DNA of 64,000 nt from Diplonema japonicum (GCA_964019335.1 OZ025754.1:1-64000); one strand, 5' to 3'. Shown: positions 48,159-59,797, counted from the first letter of the stretch. Translations and numbers: made by a program. Notes: a model not told the origin generated them from the sequence alone.

Positions 48159-48762
48159 TTCTTGTGTTTGAGATGATGGGAGTGTTGCAATTTTCCTTAA
48201 TCTTTAGTCGAAGTCCCAAGTGAGTGAAGAAAAAGAGGACGGAAAGGGGAGGTGGGTGTGTGTAATAAAAAAAAGGGAGTTTTCTTATTTTTTTCTTCGA
48301 CTCTCTTTTCCCCCCCCCCCCTCCTTTTTCTTTGAAAAGCCGTACGTGTATTCAATTAAGATAATACCTAAGAATAGAAGAGGAAAAAAGCAAAAAAAGG
48401 GGAAAAAAAAAAAATCCCAATAGATGGCATGTCGCAAATACTTGCATATATCTCTAAACCTGCCGATACGTGGGGGGGGGGGGGGGGGGGGGAGGATTCT
48501 TTTTATTTTTTTTAGTCACAGGCTCCGGAAAGGTAATACGTTCGTGCAAAATTCTAGAGACATACACAGCGTTAAAAAATAAAAAAAAAGAGTTGAAATG
48601 CACAAAAACGAACGGGGGGGGGGTTTTTTTTTTAAAAAACTTTTTTTTTCCCTCCTACTATTTTCTTTAATCTCAAAAAATAAAATTCAACCTTCATTAC
48701 CCCCCTTCTACCCCTGGAAAAAAAAGAAGTAAATGTATACCCCCCCCCCCCCCCCCCCCCCC
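47549..48762. repeat. 1.2-kb low-complexity spacer
   Basis: A and T runs, G22 at 48470-48492 and C22 at 48740-48762. Nothing coding is supported. Confidence 0.6.
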
Positions 48763-50286
48763 TCAATCAATAAATTTCACATTGTAATCACGAATGAGCT
48801 TCAGCATAAGGGCGTCGTACCTCTTGAACAGGGCGATGAACGGTTCCTGCTCCTGCTCGGTTCCCTGGTGCAGACCGATGGACGATGCCTTAGATGAGTA
48901 AGATGCCTGACGAGTCCCGCCTGAAGCTGCAGGGTCGCTGCAAGCAAGCTTAATCTGCTCCCATCTACTGGGACCAGTACAGTTGTCTTTCTGCCAGTCT
49001 TGCTCCGCCGTGCAAGGGCTCGCCACCCTTTTGAACTTGAACGAGTCCGCCAAGATGTCGATCAGAAAAAACGGATCGGACTTCTTCATCGCGGCTGTGC
49101 GTAGCACGGTGAACTGCTCTGCGGGGAAATGGTGCAACCAGTAACGCAAACCCAACACGGGGAGAGACATCCCGAGGTAGATGGGGTTGACGAAACAATT
49201 CGCAAGCACCCATCTCAGCCTCTCCTTCGAACCCGGCTCTAAAAGCGTTTCGGGGTCTGTCTTCAACACAGCACAACCTTCACTATCCCACATGCTGAGC
49301 TCTTTGTTCATCCTTCTGATAAAAGCGTTTTGTTTAAAAGCATTATTGTGATTCTTAACGATCATCACGTAATGACTGAATGCGCGTTCCATTCCGTCCC
49401 TCCAAGCGATAACAAACCGCGGACGGTGTAAATCGTGGATGTGATCAGCGTACACGTTTTCCGTAGCCCACGGGTTATGAAGGTACGATGGGGTGGCATC
49501 GAGAACTTCCCAGTGTCGGGACTCCGGTTCTATAGGAGGAAAGGACTCGAAAGCTCTGTAGTACTTCGCCTCGGTCGAGTTTCCACAATGCCTGTAAACC
49601 CTCGGCTCCTTGTGCAGATCCCACATCCTGAACCCCGTCCGGTTCCACAAACCCCCATATGCAAAACCTGTGAACCACACGTACGGCTCCCCGTTTCGTT
49701 GAAATCTGTACGGCCAACGAAACGCCGGTCGTGGGTACGGCATTCTTGCAGAATCGCCAGACAGAGCTCCGCTCGAATAACATCTTTCTAAAAAGGTAGT
49801 TCCGCCTTTCGGAGCGCCGAGGATGAAGTGGGTTGGGTGGTGCCGGGCGTTCCATGATTTTGGAAGCCCCCATTCACGGGAGAGCTCCATGGCGGCTTCC
49901 CCATCAGGGGCGTCTTTGGTCTTCGGGAGCGCTTTGAGCCGAGTATCCAGGTTTTCGTAAGATGTGATGGTTGGCATCATGCCGGGTGTGAACCGCACGC
50001 CTGTTGTTCCCAGTGAAAACCGTCTCGCGGTGTCGTTCTCGCCGCTTGTGTACATACTGTTTTGAACAGTCTTGTGTTGTGGCCGCTTTGGTGTCGCGGG
50101 AGTGTCTTTATCCAGTTCTCTCTCTGCGTTGTTCAGGGCATCGAAGACTACATTCTTCCCCAGAACCACCGGCTGCCCCGCCTCCATGTTCCCAGTCATG
50201 TACAGCAGGATCACCGCCAGCATCCCCACCAGCATCACGTGTTCCTTCGCCGGGCCTTGCTTGCCCGCTGTCGGTCGTGCAACCAT
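48763..50286 (-). CDS. Carbohydrate-type sulfotransferase, type II membrane
   Basis: 507 residues from the ATG at 50286. A single TM anchor (VMLVGMLAVILLYMTGNM) near the N-terminus gives Golgi type II topology, followed by a stem. The PAPS 5'-phosphosulfate loop FILGAPKGGTTFLERC and a later 3'-phosphate motif FVIAWRDGMERAFSHY are present. They match Golgi heparan/chondroitin-type and NDST-like sulfotransferases. It would transfer sulfate from PAPS to a glycan on secreted or surface material. Substrate is not deducible. The C-terminus has a serine/glutamine-rich stretch before a helix. Confidence 0.88.
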   Translation of the reverse strand: MVARPTAGKQGPAKEHVMLVGMLAVILLYMTGNMEAGQPVVLGKNVVFDALNNAERELDKDTPATPKRPQHKTVQNSMYTSGENDTARRFSLGTTGVRFTPGMMPTITSYENLDTRLKALPKTKDAPDGEAAMELSREWGLPKSWNARHHPTHFILGAPKGGTTFLERCYSSGALSGDSARMPYPRPAFRWPYRFQRNGEPYVWFTGFAYGGLWNRTGFRMWDLHKEPRVYRHCGNSTEAKYYRAFESFPPIEPESRHWEVLDATPSYLHNPWATENVYADHIHDLHRPRFVIAWRDGMERAFSHYVMIVKNHNNAFKQNAFIRRMNKELSMWDSEGCAVLKTDPETLLEPGSKERLRWVLANCFVNPIYLGMSLPVLGLRYWLHHFPAEQFTVLRTAAMKKSDPFFLIDILADSFKFKRVASPCTAEQDWQKDNCTGPSRWEQIKLACSDPAASGGTRQASYSSKASSIGLHQGTEQEQEPFIALFKRYDALMLKLIRDYNVKFID

Positions 50287-51030
50287 TGTGTTTTTTTTCT
50301 TTTTTTTCTTCTTTTTTTCTTTTTTTTTTAAAAAATTGGTGGAGGCCCACCCAATACGACCTGAGAGTTTGAAATCACGCAAATTTTATTGTAAAAATAA
50401 AAAGAAAAGGGATAGTATCAACGTTTGAGCTTGTTTTAAAAAAAAGGGGGGGGGGGAGGGGGTGAGAGAGAGAAAGAGAGAAGGATCAAATGAAGACACG
50501 TTACCCAGGTGCCAAAATGTGGCGACTTTTAGAGTGTAGACACACCTTTCCCCCCTTGGGGAGGTTTAAAAGAAGCCGCTGAAGAGCGGCCTTTCTCTTT
50601 CCCACCCTCTTCTGTGTGTGAAAAAGCCTTAATAAAACACCTTGTGCACGTTCAACCTCCGAATTACAACGGTGATGAGAAAGATGATGGTGTGCATTGG
50701 GGGTAGGGGGGGGTCTGTGACCCAGGACGACATTTGAGCCAACTCCCAAGAGATTTACCCTCCCATAGCACCCTGAGGCAACCGAATAAAGTAAGTGCCC
50801 GTACCTTGGGCACTGGGGGAAGAAGTCTTCGGGTGTTCCCCCCCCCCCCCCCCCCCTGGTCTGTCTTTTTCTTCCCCACAAGCGTCTTGTTATGGTTGCA
50901 CGTGTTTACACAAGAAATAAAAAAGAATCGAATTGTAACCTCATTTTTTTGCCCCGAAAAAAGCCCCTTCAATATGGTTTTAAAGAGACACTTAAAAAAG
51001 GAGGGTGCCTTCCCTGTAAATATGTTATGT
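50287..51030. other. Intergenic, unassigned frame at 50501-50881
   Basis: A 126-codon minus-strand frame contains poly-Gly from a G run and a middle part (LLYSVASGCYGRVNLLGVG) without known similarity. It starts inside low-complexity DNA and is not called. Confidence 0.35.
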
Positions 51031-52804
51031 TCAGTCCTCCTTTGCCTCAATGTTGGAGAGGTGAGGGAAGGGGAGGAGAGCAGGAGAGGGCACGAGGGCG
51101 GTGGGCTGTGTGCTGTGGAGGACGGAGGCGATGAGGAGGGAGGAATGCTCTGCTTGCCTGATGGGGTTCACGTTCTTCTGCACGACAGTGTTCATGAGGG
51201 ACCTGTCGAAGAAGTGTACTGCTGGGGTCACCACGTGCAGGTATGTGTGCGCAAGCGGAACTGCTCCCGACTTTGAAAGGGAGTCCAGCAAACGGTACGC
51301 CTTCGCCGTCTCGTCCGCCTTCTCCAGCGTAACTGTCTCCTGCTCTGCGAGGAGCGACTTGTGCATCTTCTTCGTCCATCTCTCGCCTGTCAGGATTGTG
51401 CCCGCGTGCAGTGCCGCTTCCTTGTCGTACTTCTTCAGCATCTCGTTCAGCCTCTTCGGGAAGGACCTTACCTCGTCGATGAGATGCGGAGGGCGCCCAT
51501 CCTCCTCCCCCTCGAGGGCCATTTGCCCCATCATATCATCCAGCTTGTCTACTTCCATCCTTTCCGTTCCCTTTCCCTTTCCCCTTCCTTTTCCCCTTCC
51601 TTTTCCCTTTCCCATGCCAGAACTATACATTTCCACTTCCATCTCAGACTCGTCGCATGGAACAGCGCAACTCTCTAGACTGCAATCAAAATCCATCGCG
51701 CACATCGGTGCAGGCATTTCAATCATATCGCAGCTTGACGATAGCATTGAACTATACATGGACTTTCGCTTACGTGTTTCTTCCACATAAGCATCGCGCA
51801 TCTTCTTCTCCTTCAGCTCCGCCTCCTTTGCGGCTTGTATCATGTCGAAGACCCTGCGGACATGCTTCCTCACGATCTCGACCTTCTCTGCGGTGTGCTC
51901 CTTCAGGTTGCTGCCGAGGGTGTCGCTCTCCTCGGAGAACATGATGAGGTCCGGGGGGATGTGGTAGTCGATGAAGAGCTGCAGGATGCTCTGCGTGAGC
52001 TCCACCTCCTTCGTGAGGGACGCCGTCGGGAGCTTCAGAAGCTCCTCCAGCTGCGGTTTGATCTGGATCACCGCGACCCCGAACAGGCTCCCCTCCAGCT
52101 GCATGACCCTGTAGGCTTCTGCGAACTCCTGCTGCTCCGGCGACAGTGACGACACAGCCACCTCGAACGCCTTTGGTGTCGGGATCGCCTCCACCTCCAG
52201 AGGGATCCGCACCTCGTCCTTGTCCTTCACGATCAAAGCGTTCGACGGGAGGAACTCCTTCCCGGGGCCCAGTTTTCCCAGCATCACCACGTAGCAGCTG
52301 AACTGCCTCGCCGCCGCCTTCAGCACCCCGCGCACCCCCCGCTCCGACTCGAACGCATGGCTCACCCAGCAGTGCGCCTCCAGCTCCGCTTCCATCGTCA
52401 CCACCGTCGAGCTGTTGATCCGAGCCGTCGTCTCCTGCCTCCCGAACACCCGCTGGAACATCTCCACAGGTCGCTCCTCTTCTCCCTTGCTGTTGTTGCA
52501 GTCGAGACTGATGACTCCCTCAGGGTAACACCCCTCCCGCCTCACCGAGTGGCAAAACATCCTCGGGCGGTACTGCTCGTTGAAGAAGCTCGCGTAGTGG
52601 TGCTGCATGTACTCCCCGAAGTCGGCGGGGGCCAGCTGCCGGCCCACAGCCTGCTCCAGCTGCCGCATCAGCGTCGCCTCCAGGTACTCCACACCGTTCC
52701 GGTACGAGAGGGACAGCTCCATCATGTGGTTCAGCATCGTGAGGAAGTGCTCCTCGCGACGGGTGCACAAGGCTGCTGTTTTTGTCCCTGTTGCAGGTCC
52801 ACCT

Positions 52805-52837
<33 letters not shown>

Positions 52838-53859
52838 TTGTCTGCAACAACAACAAGATCATCATCATCGTCATTATCATTATCAGCAGCAGCAGCAGAG
52901 TGAAACGTGGGGAAGGAATCCATCTGTGCAGCGAGGAGGGAGCTTGGGAGCGGGGGTGTCCCTGTGTCCTTCCGCAGCACGGGGGCGACAGGGTCGAAGA
53001 TGGAGTCCGGGTCTGTGGCCTCCTTGGAGGGGTGGCTGGGGAGGTTGGTGCGGAACACATCCCACACACGGTTCGTCCACACGTAGACCCCCGCGAACAG
53101 GTCTGACAGCTCCTCCGTCGGCTTGTTCCTTCGCGGCGTGTGCGTCTCGTCGCTGCTGCGGTCGATCTCCACCCTTGCCGCCTCGCCGTCCTTCCCCAGA
53201 GCCCTCACCAGGAAGCTGATGTCCACGTCCACAGGCTTTGCAGTCGTGCTCTCGGGGTGCGGAGGGGTAGCCTTCCCCTTCAATGTCTTCAGGGTCGTCT
53301 TGCACGTCGCCACAGAGATGGGGACCGCCTCCTTCACCCCTGCATCCGAGCCCTTGTACAGGGACAGGCTGTAGGTCCCCTCGAAGCCCCACGAGTGCTC
53401 CGTCACCTTCAGCACCGTCTTCGTCGACTTCTTCGTTGACTTCCTTCCCCTCTTCGCCGCCGTCTCCGTCACCAGCTCCACAGCAGGTTCCACCTCCTTC
53501 GTCTCCTTTCCGAAGTATTTGCAGCTCGTCTTCATCTCGAACCGCAGCATCACCGCCTCCCCGTCCCTTCCCCAGCCGACAGCCTTCTCCCGCACCGAGT
53601 CTGTCACCCCTATCTGCCCTGCTGCGTTCCACCATCCCCCCACAGCCACGGCCCCGAGGAACTCGGCCAATAAATACTTGTCTTCGTACTTGTGCTCCGC
53701 CTCCCGCAGCGTCAGCACAGGGTCCTTCGCCTCCCCAAGGATCCGCTGCACCTTCTGCACAACCTTCTCTAGCTTCGCAGTGAAGGCAAGGTCGCTGTAG
53801 CTGATGTAGTTGTACCTGTAGTTTAACAAGGCGTTACTTTCGCGAATTCTTTCTGACAT
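51031..53859 (-). CDS. Large conserved protein of unknown function
   Basis: 942 residues; the ATG at 53859 lies downstream of CTTGCACAG. The N-terminal 300 residues have alternating strands. A low-complexity linker (DNDNDDDDD, poly-Ser from a GCT/GAT repeat) follows at about 330-360. A more conserved-looking half at about 370-720 includes SLSPEQQEFAEAYRVMQLEG, VIQIKPQLEELLKLP and an LFIDYHIPPDLI segment. I recall similar strings in uncharacterised algal and protist proteins, without a function. A KGKGRGKG repeat and a helical C-terminus end the chain. No TM segment. Confidence 0.7.
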
Positions 53860-54003
53860 CGTATTGTTCTTTAATTTTGTGTGTGTGTTTCTTCTGTGCA
53901 AGTATTTTTACTTTGACTTAACCGTTTTTTTTTCCTCTTGTTGCCAAACTAAATATAAGAAGAAAGAAAGAAGAAGGAAAAAAAAAAAAAAGGCCACAAA
54001 ATT

Positions 54004-55485
54004 TCAAAGCCTCCTCAATTTCATGATAATCTCCTCGATCCCCTTGTGCCCGCCTTTCATGGCGTAGTAGAGCGGGGTCTTCCCGTGCGCGTCCCTGGCA
54101 CTAGGGTCGGCGTTGTTGAACAGCAGGTGTTTGACAAGGTCCGCGTCGCCCGCCTGCGTCGCGAGGTGCAGGGCCGTGGAGCCAGTCTTGTCGGCTAAAT
54201 TAAGATTCGGCGACACGGACAGGAGGGTGGTGGTGGTGGCGGTGTAGTTGCGAGAGATGGCTATGTGGAGGGGAGTCCGACGGCTAGCGTCCACTGCATT
54301 GACAAGCGCAGGGTGCTTGCTAGGGTGCGTGAGAGAGAGGATGGCTGCCACCACATCATGACAACCCAACATGGCAGCACAGTGCAGTGGAGTGCTATCC
54401 GACCCGAGAAGCTTGGCATCCGTCGACGCCCCGTACTCAGTCACGAGCATGCCAGCTAACTCTCCATGGTTGTTTTGAAAGGCAATGTGCAGCGCCGTCG
54501 CATGAGAAGCATCTTTCCTGTCAACTGCGATTCCGTTGTCGAGAAGCACTCGGCATACAGACACGTGACCTCCCTTGGCTGCGTGGTGTAGCGCTGTCCC
54601 CCATGCTCCATCTGCTGCGTGAACGTCAGCGCCTTTCTCGATGAGCAGCTTGCAGATGGGATGGCTTCCGTTCTTCGCGGCCACCAGCAGCGGTGTCACG
54701 AAGTCGTTCATATAGAACTTTACCTCCAGGTTGACCTCGTCGCCGATCCCTGACAGCAACGCCTCCACACACCCGAAATGCTTCTTTTCACACGCGTGGA
54801 ATAAAGGTGTCTTGCCCGCTCGGTCAGCCGCATTCACCTTGTCACCAATACCATTTGCAAGAAGGTAAGATGTGATGTCAGAGTGGCCATGGATACACGC
54901 CCAAGCAAGAGGGGACACCCTGTCAACATCTGGCTTCGTGGTCACCTCTGGGTGGCGATCGTGGTAGTACTGTAGAATTTGAAGAGAACCAACAGCGATG
55001 GCAGTGTGGTGGGGATAGCCCCCATTGTGGAGGTCGCCGAAGAAATCGGTGACATGTGGCATGATGAGAGATGTCAGAGCCAGCGTGTCAGGGGCGTTGG
55101 GGGACTCGCAGGCGGCGTGTAAGTATTTTGCGGTGATGGGCACTGCAGCCGACTCGCAGATTGCTTCTACCATCGCTGTTTCGCCTTCAAAAATTGCTTG
55201 TAAAAGCACCTCCTGGCTGGGCTCCACGCCTGCTTGCATTAGCGCGCACTTCCCCTTCACGATGCTGTTGGGCTTGAACTCCAAGGTGTCACCGTCCATG
55301 ACACCTAGGCTGCCGACCAGGTTGTTGTCCTCGCATCGCAACCCCTCCCACCACACCTCCATCTCATCCACCCTGTCTTCCCACTCTTCGGCCACAAGTC
55401 TTTTCACATCCACCACTCGCTCTGGACCTTCGATGTCCACTGTTACTATTGCACCCGACGGTTCTAACCGAATGTGAAGGTGCAT
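54004..55485 (-). CDS. Ubiquitin-like/ankyrin-repeat protein
   Basis: 493 residues, no intron. Residues 1-78 form a ubiquitin-like domain (IRLEPSGAIVTVDIEG, a central VWWEGLRCEDNNLVG, then DGDTLEF). From about 100 on there are about ten ankyrin repeats with typical cores (GKTPLFHACEKKHFGCVEALL, GTALHHAAKGGHVSVCRVLL, GSTALHLATQAGDADLVKHLL), finishing with TPLYYAMKGGHKGIEEI. The chain therefore couples a ubiquitin-like head to a protein-binding solenoid, like the LRR protein at 9085-9936. A proteasome- or ligase-adaptor role is inferred. A poly-A leader precedes the start. Confidence 0.88.
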   Translation of the reverse strand: MHLHIRLEPSGAIVTVDIEGPERVVDVKRLVAEEWEDRVDEMEVWWEGLRCEDNNLVGSLGVMDGDTLEFKPNSIVKGKCALMQAGVEPSQEVLLQAIFEGETAMVEAICESAAVPITAKYLHAACESPNAPDTLALTSLIMPHVTDFFGDLHNGGYPHHTAIAVGSLQILQYYHDRHPEVTTKPDVDRVSPLAWACIHGHSDITSYLLANGIGDKVNAADRAGKTPLFHACEKKHFGCVEALLSGIGDEVNLEVKFYMNDFVTPLLVAAKNGSHPICKLLIEKGADVHAADGAWGTALHHAAKGGHVSVCRVLLDNGIAVDRKDASHATALHIAFQNNHGELAGMLVTEYGASTDAKLLGSDSTPLHCAAMLGCHDVVAAILSLTHPSKHPALVNAVDASRRTPLHIAISRNYTATTTTLLSVSPNLNLADKTGSTALHLATQAGDADLVKHLLFNNADPSARDAHGKTPLYYAMKGGHKGIEEIIMKLRRL

Positions 55486-55487
55486 TT

Positions 55488-55536
<49 letters not shown>

Positions 55537-55725
55537 GCGGGGGAGAGAATATGAAGGAGGGAGGGGAGAAAAATGAAATCTAGTGGGTATTTTTTTTTTT
55601 CCCTTTTTTTCTTATTTTTTTTTCTTTTCTTCTCTTTCGTTCCTTTTTTTTTTCCCCTATACGTCTGTTGGTGTTTTGACTGAATGCCAAAAAGACACAC
55701 CCGCTTCTTCTTCTTTTTTTTTTTT
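55486..55725. other. T-run spacer
   Basis: T40 or more at 55490-55530 and other pyrimidine tracts. Confidence 0.5.
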
Positions 55726-56058
55726 TTACTTCTTATTGGGTTTTTTGCTAGCTGCTTTTTGCGGTAGTTGTTGTTGTTGTTGTTGTTGTGGTTTGCTATC
55801 TTCGTCTGCCTTCCGTATTCTGCTTACCTGTGTGGCGATATCAGCGAAGCCCATGTTTTGCAGCACGGACACGACGTCCTCTGAGTCCTCAGCAGATTCC
55901 CCACATGTTTGGGCCGTTAGCGCAAGGATGAAAGCGTGCACGGACTTATACACAGCGAGCCTCCCACCCCTCGCCAGTTTCGCGTTCTCAACACAATTCA
56001 TGATCTCGAACACATGTTTTGCGGTCAGGCCTTTGTGCTGGATAGCGACCTCAGACAT
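55726..56058 (-). CDS. Small glutamine-tailed hypothetical protein
   Basis: 110 residues from ATG 56058. The first 85 are helical (FEIMNCVENAKLARGGRLAVYK, AFILALTAQTC) with a SEDVVSVLQNMGF segment. The tail is a CAA/CAG run of Q followed by basic residues. CCCAAAG and AAAG acceptors lie near the start. Not recognised. Confidence 0.5.
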   Translation of the reverse strand: MSEVAIQHKGLTAKHVFEIMNCVENAKLARGGRLAVYKSVHAFILALTAQTCGESAEDSEDVVSVLQNMGFADIATQVSRIRKADEDSKPQQQQQQQLPQKAASKKPNKK

Positions 56059-56101
56059 CGCAACTTTCTTTGGGTATGGATTTTTTGAGTAGGGGGGGGG
56101 A

Positions 56102-56128
56102 GGGGTGTGTGTGTGTGTGTGTGTGTGA
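56102..56128 (+). repeat. (GT)n dinucleotide repeat
   Basis: About 11 GT units between a G8 run and an A run of about 46 nt. Confidence 0.85.
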
Positions 56129-56132
56129 CAAG

Positions 56133-56185
<53 letters not shown>

Positions 56186-56231
56186 ACTATTGATCCGGCG
56201 GCTGTTTTCTTTTTCTCTTCTTTTGTTTTCT

Positions 56232-57457
56232 TCACACCAATCTAGCCACCTTCACTTTGTTCTCCAATTGCTTTTCGTAATCGATTAACTGTGTTTTTTT
56301 TTTTTTTTTTTTCTTCTTTTTTTTTAACTTCAAGAAAAAAAACACACCTTCTCCAAACTATCGATCATATTCTGCACCAACGCTGTTTCGGGTTGGCCCC
56401 ACCGAGCGGAGTTTGAGATTTCCGTGACGCCCCCCGTTGCGGAAGGGTTCTGGGTCAGCCTGTGCCGCTCCAAGAATGCAGGGAAGTCGGGGTGCTGCGA
56501 CGCATTAGGGAATTTCCCCACAACCGTGATCCTCATCGCGGTCCCAACGTTGGCGAGGGAGGGCCCGAGGAAGCCTAGCGACCGGTGGTACGAATAGTGT
56601 TTTCCGAGCCTGTGGAAAGCAGATTCAAGATCGATATTGGCCATTGACCACCTATTGAAACACAAGGCAAGGTTGCCGCCACGCAACGTAGAGATCACTT
56701 TTAGATGATCGCAATCATTAGCCCACACCAAGATGTCTTTTGACTTGCTTATGTGTGCACCGCGTCCCACCGGCCAGTCCCGTGAAGCACCAGCTGAAAC
56801 AACAAACGGGGAACTTGGTTTTGCGCCGATTAATCCCTTCGACACATGCTCTTCAATTTCACGCAGGGAGAGAGACGGGAGGTCAACCCACTTTCCTTGG
56901 AAGGGCGTGGATAAATTTCTGCATGCGTGTTTAACGTACCAGTTGATCTCTTCCCGTTCGCCCCTTCGGACAACGGGGTAGTACCGGTGTTCTTGAAAAT
57001 TCCTTGATGACCTGATGCGAACGTTAATGACGTATTGGCTGTTTAGGTTTCCGCCTCGGATGCTGTCTGGGTTCATATCTTGAGGTTGTGCTGTGCCTTC
57101 GGACCAGCCGTGTTTGGCGGTGAGGATTGGGTTGTAAAGGTCCTTGAAAACGTAGTAGCTTTCTTCATCGCCAGCTACGCATCCGGCGTCCCATGGACCC
57201 CCCACTTGGTTGTCGATCCCGGGTTGGACCGCGTCGTTGAACTTGAATCCTTTTTCCGTTCTTTTCTTGAAGTTCGCCCTCCACAGCTCCTTCGTCAGCA
57301 CCCCTCCTGCCAGATGTGTCGAGCCTGATATCTCGGGGTACTCCGCGTCAGCACCATATGTTGCGTACATCTCCCTCATCTCCTGAGCATGAAGAACTGA
57401 TCCCGCACCAAGCCCCGCTGTGAAGCCACCCAGACACTTCAATACGCGATATTTCAT
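56232..57457 (-). CDS. Phosphagen (arginine/creatine) kinase homologue lacking catalytic residues
   Basis: 388 residues in two exons (57457-56348, 56288-56232), with a 59-nt intron near the C-terminus; exon 2 supplies the usual final helix (LIDYEKQLENK). The fold is that of ATP:guanidino phosphotransferases: YVINVRIRSSR replaces STRVR-type ATP contacts, DWPVGRG is kept, and VWANDCDHLKVIS stands where NEEDHLRI is expected. SLGFLGPSLANVGTAMR aligns without gaps to LGFLTFCPTNLGTTIR and puts serine at the reactive cysteine. The loop carrying the second catalytic glutamate (GTRGEHTE) is shortened to about QNPSATGG. Both catalytic glutamates and the cysteine are thus missing, so it is probably a pseudoenzyme. 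A short hydrophobic N-terminus (GGFTAGLGAGSVL) is unusual. Confidence 0.85.
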
Positions 57458-57832
57458 TTTTTTTTTTCTTTTTTGAACCAAAAAAAAAAAATTTTTTTTT
57501 TGAGGGAACGGGTGAATTATTTATAAAAAAAAAGAAGGAAGGAAAGGGGGGGGGGGGGGTTCTTAAAGAAATAAGAAAAAAAAAGAATCGGATTTCTCTG
57601 TCTTTTTTTTGTCCCGCCGGATTTTTGACCCCTTTTTTTAGTTTTTTTTTTTAAAGGGGAAAAGGGAGGGGTGTAGGGGGGGGGGGGGTGGTGTGGAAAA
57701 AAAGGGGGGGGGGGAGTAACTATTTTTTAAAAAGTCATTTGTTCTCTATTCACAAAAAAAATGTTAAAAAAATGAGAAAAAAAACCCCCCCCTACCTTAT
57801 AAAAAAGAAATCATTAAAAACCCTAGCACTTT
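57458..57832. other. A/G-rich spacer
   Basis: G-runs (57547-57560, 57675-57688) and A runs; no gene. Confidence 0.55.
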
Positions 57833-58066
57833 TCAAGCATCATTAGGCACTTCTTGCCCTTCGCTGATCAGCTTAATGAGGTGGCTCCGTCGGGTTTCAA
57901 GCTCCTAATTTTTTTCTTTTTTTTTTTTCTTCTTTCTCCCTATATCCAAACCTGTTGCGCCTGGTTATCCTGCTCCTCCCGGTCCTTCACGCTCGACAAG
58001 AATTCCTTAGTAAGCTCCTGAAGGTCAACGTCGTCAAGGCTGCTGTCTTTGTCACCGACTTCTATA

Positions 58067-58122
<56 letters not shown>

Positions 58123-59762
58123 CAATACCTCGTTGCTGAAGAGCGTGGGACTTCTTCCTCGCTTTTCCTTTGCGTTCTTTCGCACGCTGCAGCAGGGCTC
58201 TGTCCCTGCTCGACTCCCTTGCGAACATGGCCTCGATTGTATTCTTTTCCTCATACTGTGCAGTGCACAACCCCTGTGACAACTCCAAGAGAACGGTGTT
58301 CCCGTCCACACCGCCTACAGCTACGTGCTTCCCCTCCGCAGTGCACTGCAAGGTGTTCAGTGAGTACTCTGAGAGCTGAACGGAAAGCACAGGCGCCGTC
58401 TGACGGTACAGCAAATCCCACACATCAAGCACGCCATCCATTCTGGTGGTGATGAAGACACCTGGACGTGCAGGGTGCCATGAACCATTTGTGAGATATG
58501 CCTTGTGGTAGAATGTTGTGAACATAGGTGCTTTTAGAAGTGCGTCCTCGGCCGTCCATAGCTTCACGGTCCAGTCTCCAACTGACATGAAATATTTTGA
58601 ACAGTGCGGGTTTCGCATGACGCCGTAGACGGGGCCGTGGTGGCCGTGGTAGCAGTGCGAGATTTTGTCCTGCGGGGTTTTCCCCTTTCTGTTGCACAGT
58701 AGAACTGTGCCTTGTTCGGTGCCTACCATGTACTTGCTGGGGCCGCCGACTTGCGCGTCGTAGTCGATGCAAATTCCGCCCAGTACGCCTTTCGGACCAC
58801 CGTCGTTAACCTTGTCGGAGGGCTTCAACACTACGGTTTCAGATTCAATGGGTTTTGAGAGGTTTCGAACATCCCATATAAAAGCCTGCCCGTCGGTAGA
58901 CACGGAGAGGAATTCACCGGATTTCGACATCAACCATTTTATGTCCCACACGGGGTCCTTGTGGCTGTGGTCGATGATCGACTTTGACTCGGTTTGAACG
59001 GATTTTAAATCCGGGGTCCCGGCTTTACGGGTGTCCCATAGCTGTACTACACCGTTGTACGACCCGCCTGCGATGATGTGGGAATCCTTCGGGCTGTACC
59101 TTATACTGCATAATGGGGAAACAGGGATTAGATCAAGCTCGGGTGTGTTGGGATTGGTAACATCCCATATGTGGGACTTGACAGTCATGCCTCCGATGGT
59201 TCCTTGGAATTTCATGTTGCAGTAGGCTATCGCGAGTTTTTTAGCGTCGGGAAGCCATGATAAGTTTGCGACGGTTCGTTTAACGGGTGATGGGTCTTGG
59301 AAGACCGTTACCGTTTTTGCGGAGGGCGGGCCGGAGGAAACGTCCACCGTTTGTTCGAGGAAATATTCCTCGAAGATATCTATCGCGTTGTTCTGTTTCA
59401 AATATTTTTCCACGTGTCTGTCGAAAAGATCTCTGCATGTTAAGAAGTACCCTTCCTCTCGCTCAGCTTTTTTTCTGTATTTTGTTTTGTCGTCCAGATC
59501 TGTGTTATCAATCGCTGCCGGCCAACCGCCTTCTACATGGGTTTGTCCTTTCGGTCTTGTTTCAATTTGGGCGGTGTTGGTGCCATACTCGCTGAGTATC
59601 GGCACGTTTTCGATTTCTCTCTCATAAGGGTTTAGAACAGTGAACTCGTCCTTCAGCTTCTGGTTGGGAAGGTGTTCGAAGAGGTTTTCAGGTTCGTTAT
59701 TCTGAAACTCCACAGGCCGGCCGAACTCCTTCCGGGCCTTCTGGTACATAGAACTGATTTCC

Positions 59763-59767
<5 letters not shown>
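57833..59767 (-). CDS. DNAI2: Axonemal outer-arm dynein intermediate chain 2 (DNAI2/IC69 type)
   Basis: 606 residues from exons 59767-58129, 58061-57952 and 57904-57833; the introns are 67 nt (with a T run of about 46 nt on the plus strand) and 47 nt. The N-terminus matches the family: MYQKARKEFGRPVEFQN, EGGWPAAIDNTDLDDKTKYRKK, NNAIDIFEEYF. A WD40 propeller covers about residues 190-520, with repeats such as VVQLWDTRKAGTPD, DPVWDIKWLMSKSGEFLSVS and FITTRMDGVLDVWDLL. The tail is helical. The protein anchors outer dynein arms to doublet microtubules, so this organism builds motile flagella. The last two exons are easily missed because of the homopolymer introns. Confidence 0.94.

Positions 59768-59797
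<30 letters not shown>

Noticed and set aside
50501-50881. 126-codon minus-strand frame between the sulfotransferase and the large unknown gene
   Set aside because: It starts in a C-run, has poly-Gly and no recognisable domain; probably intergenic.
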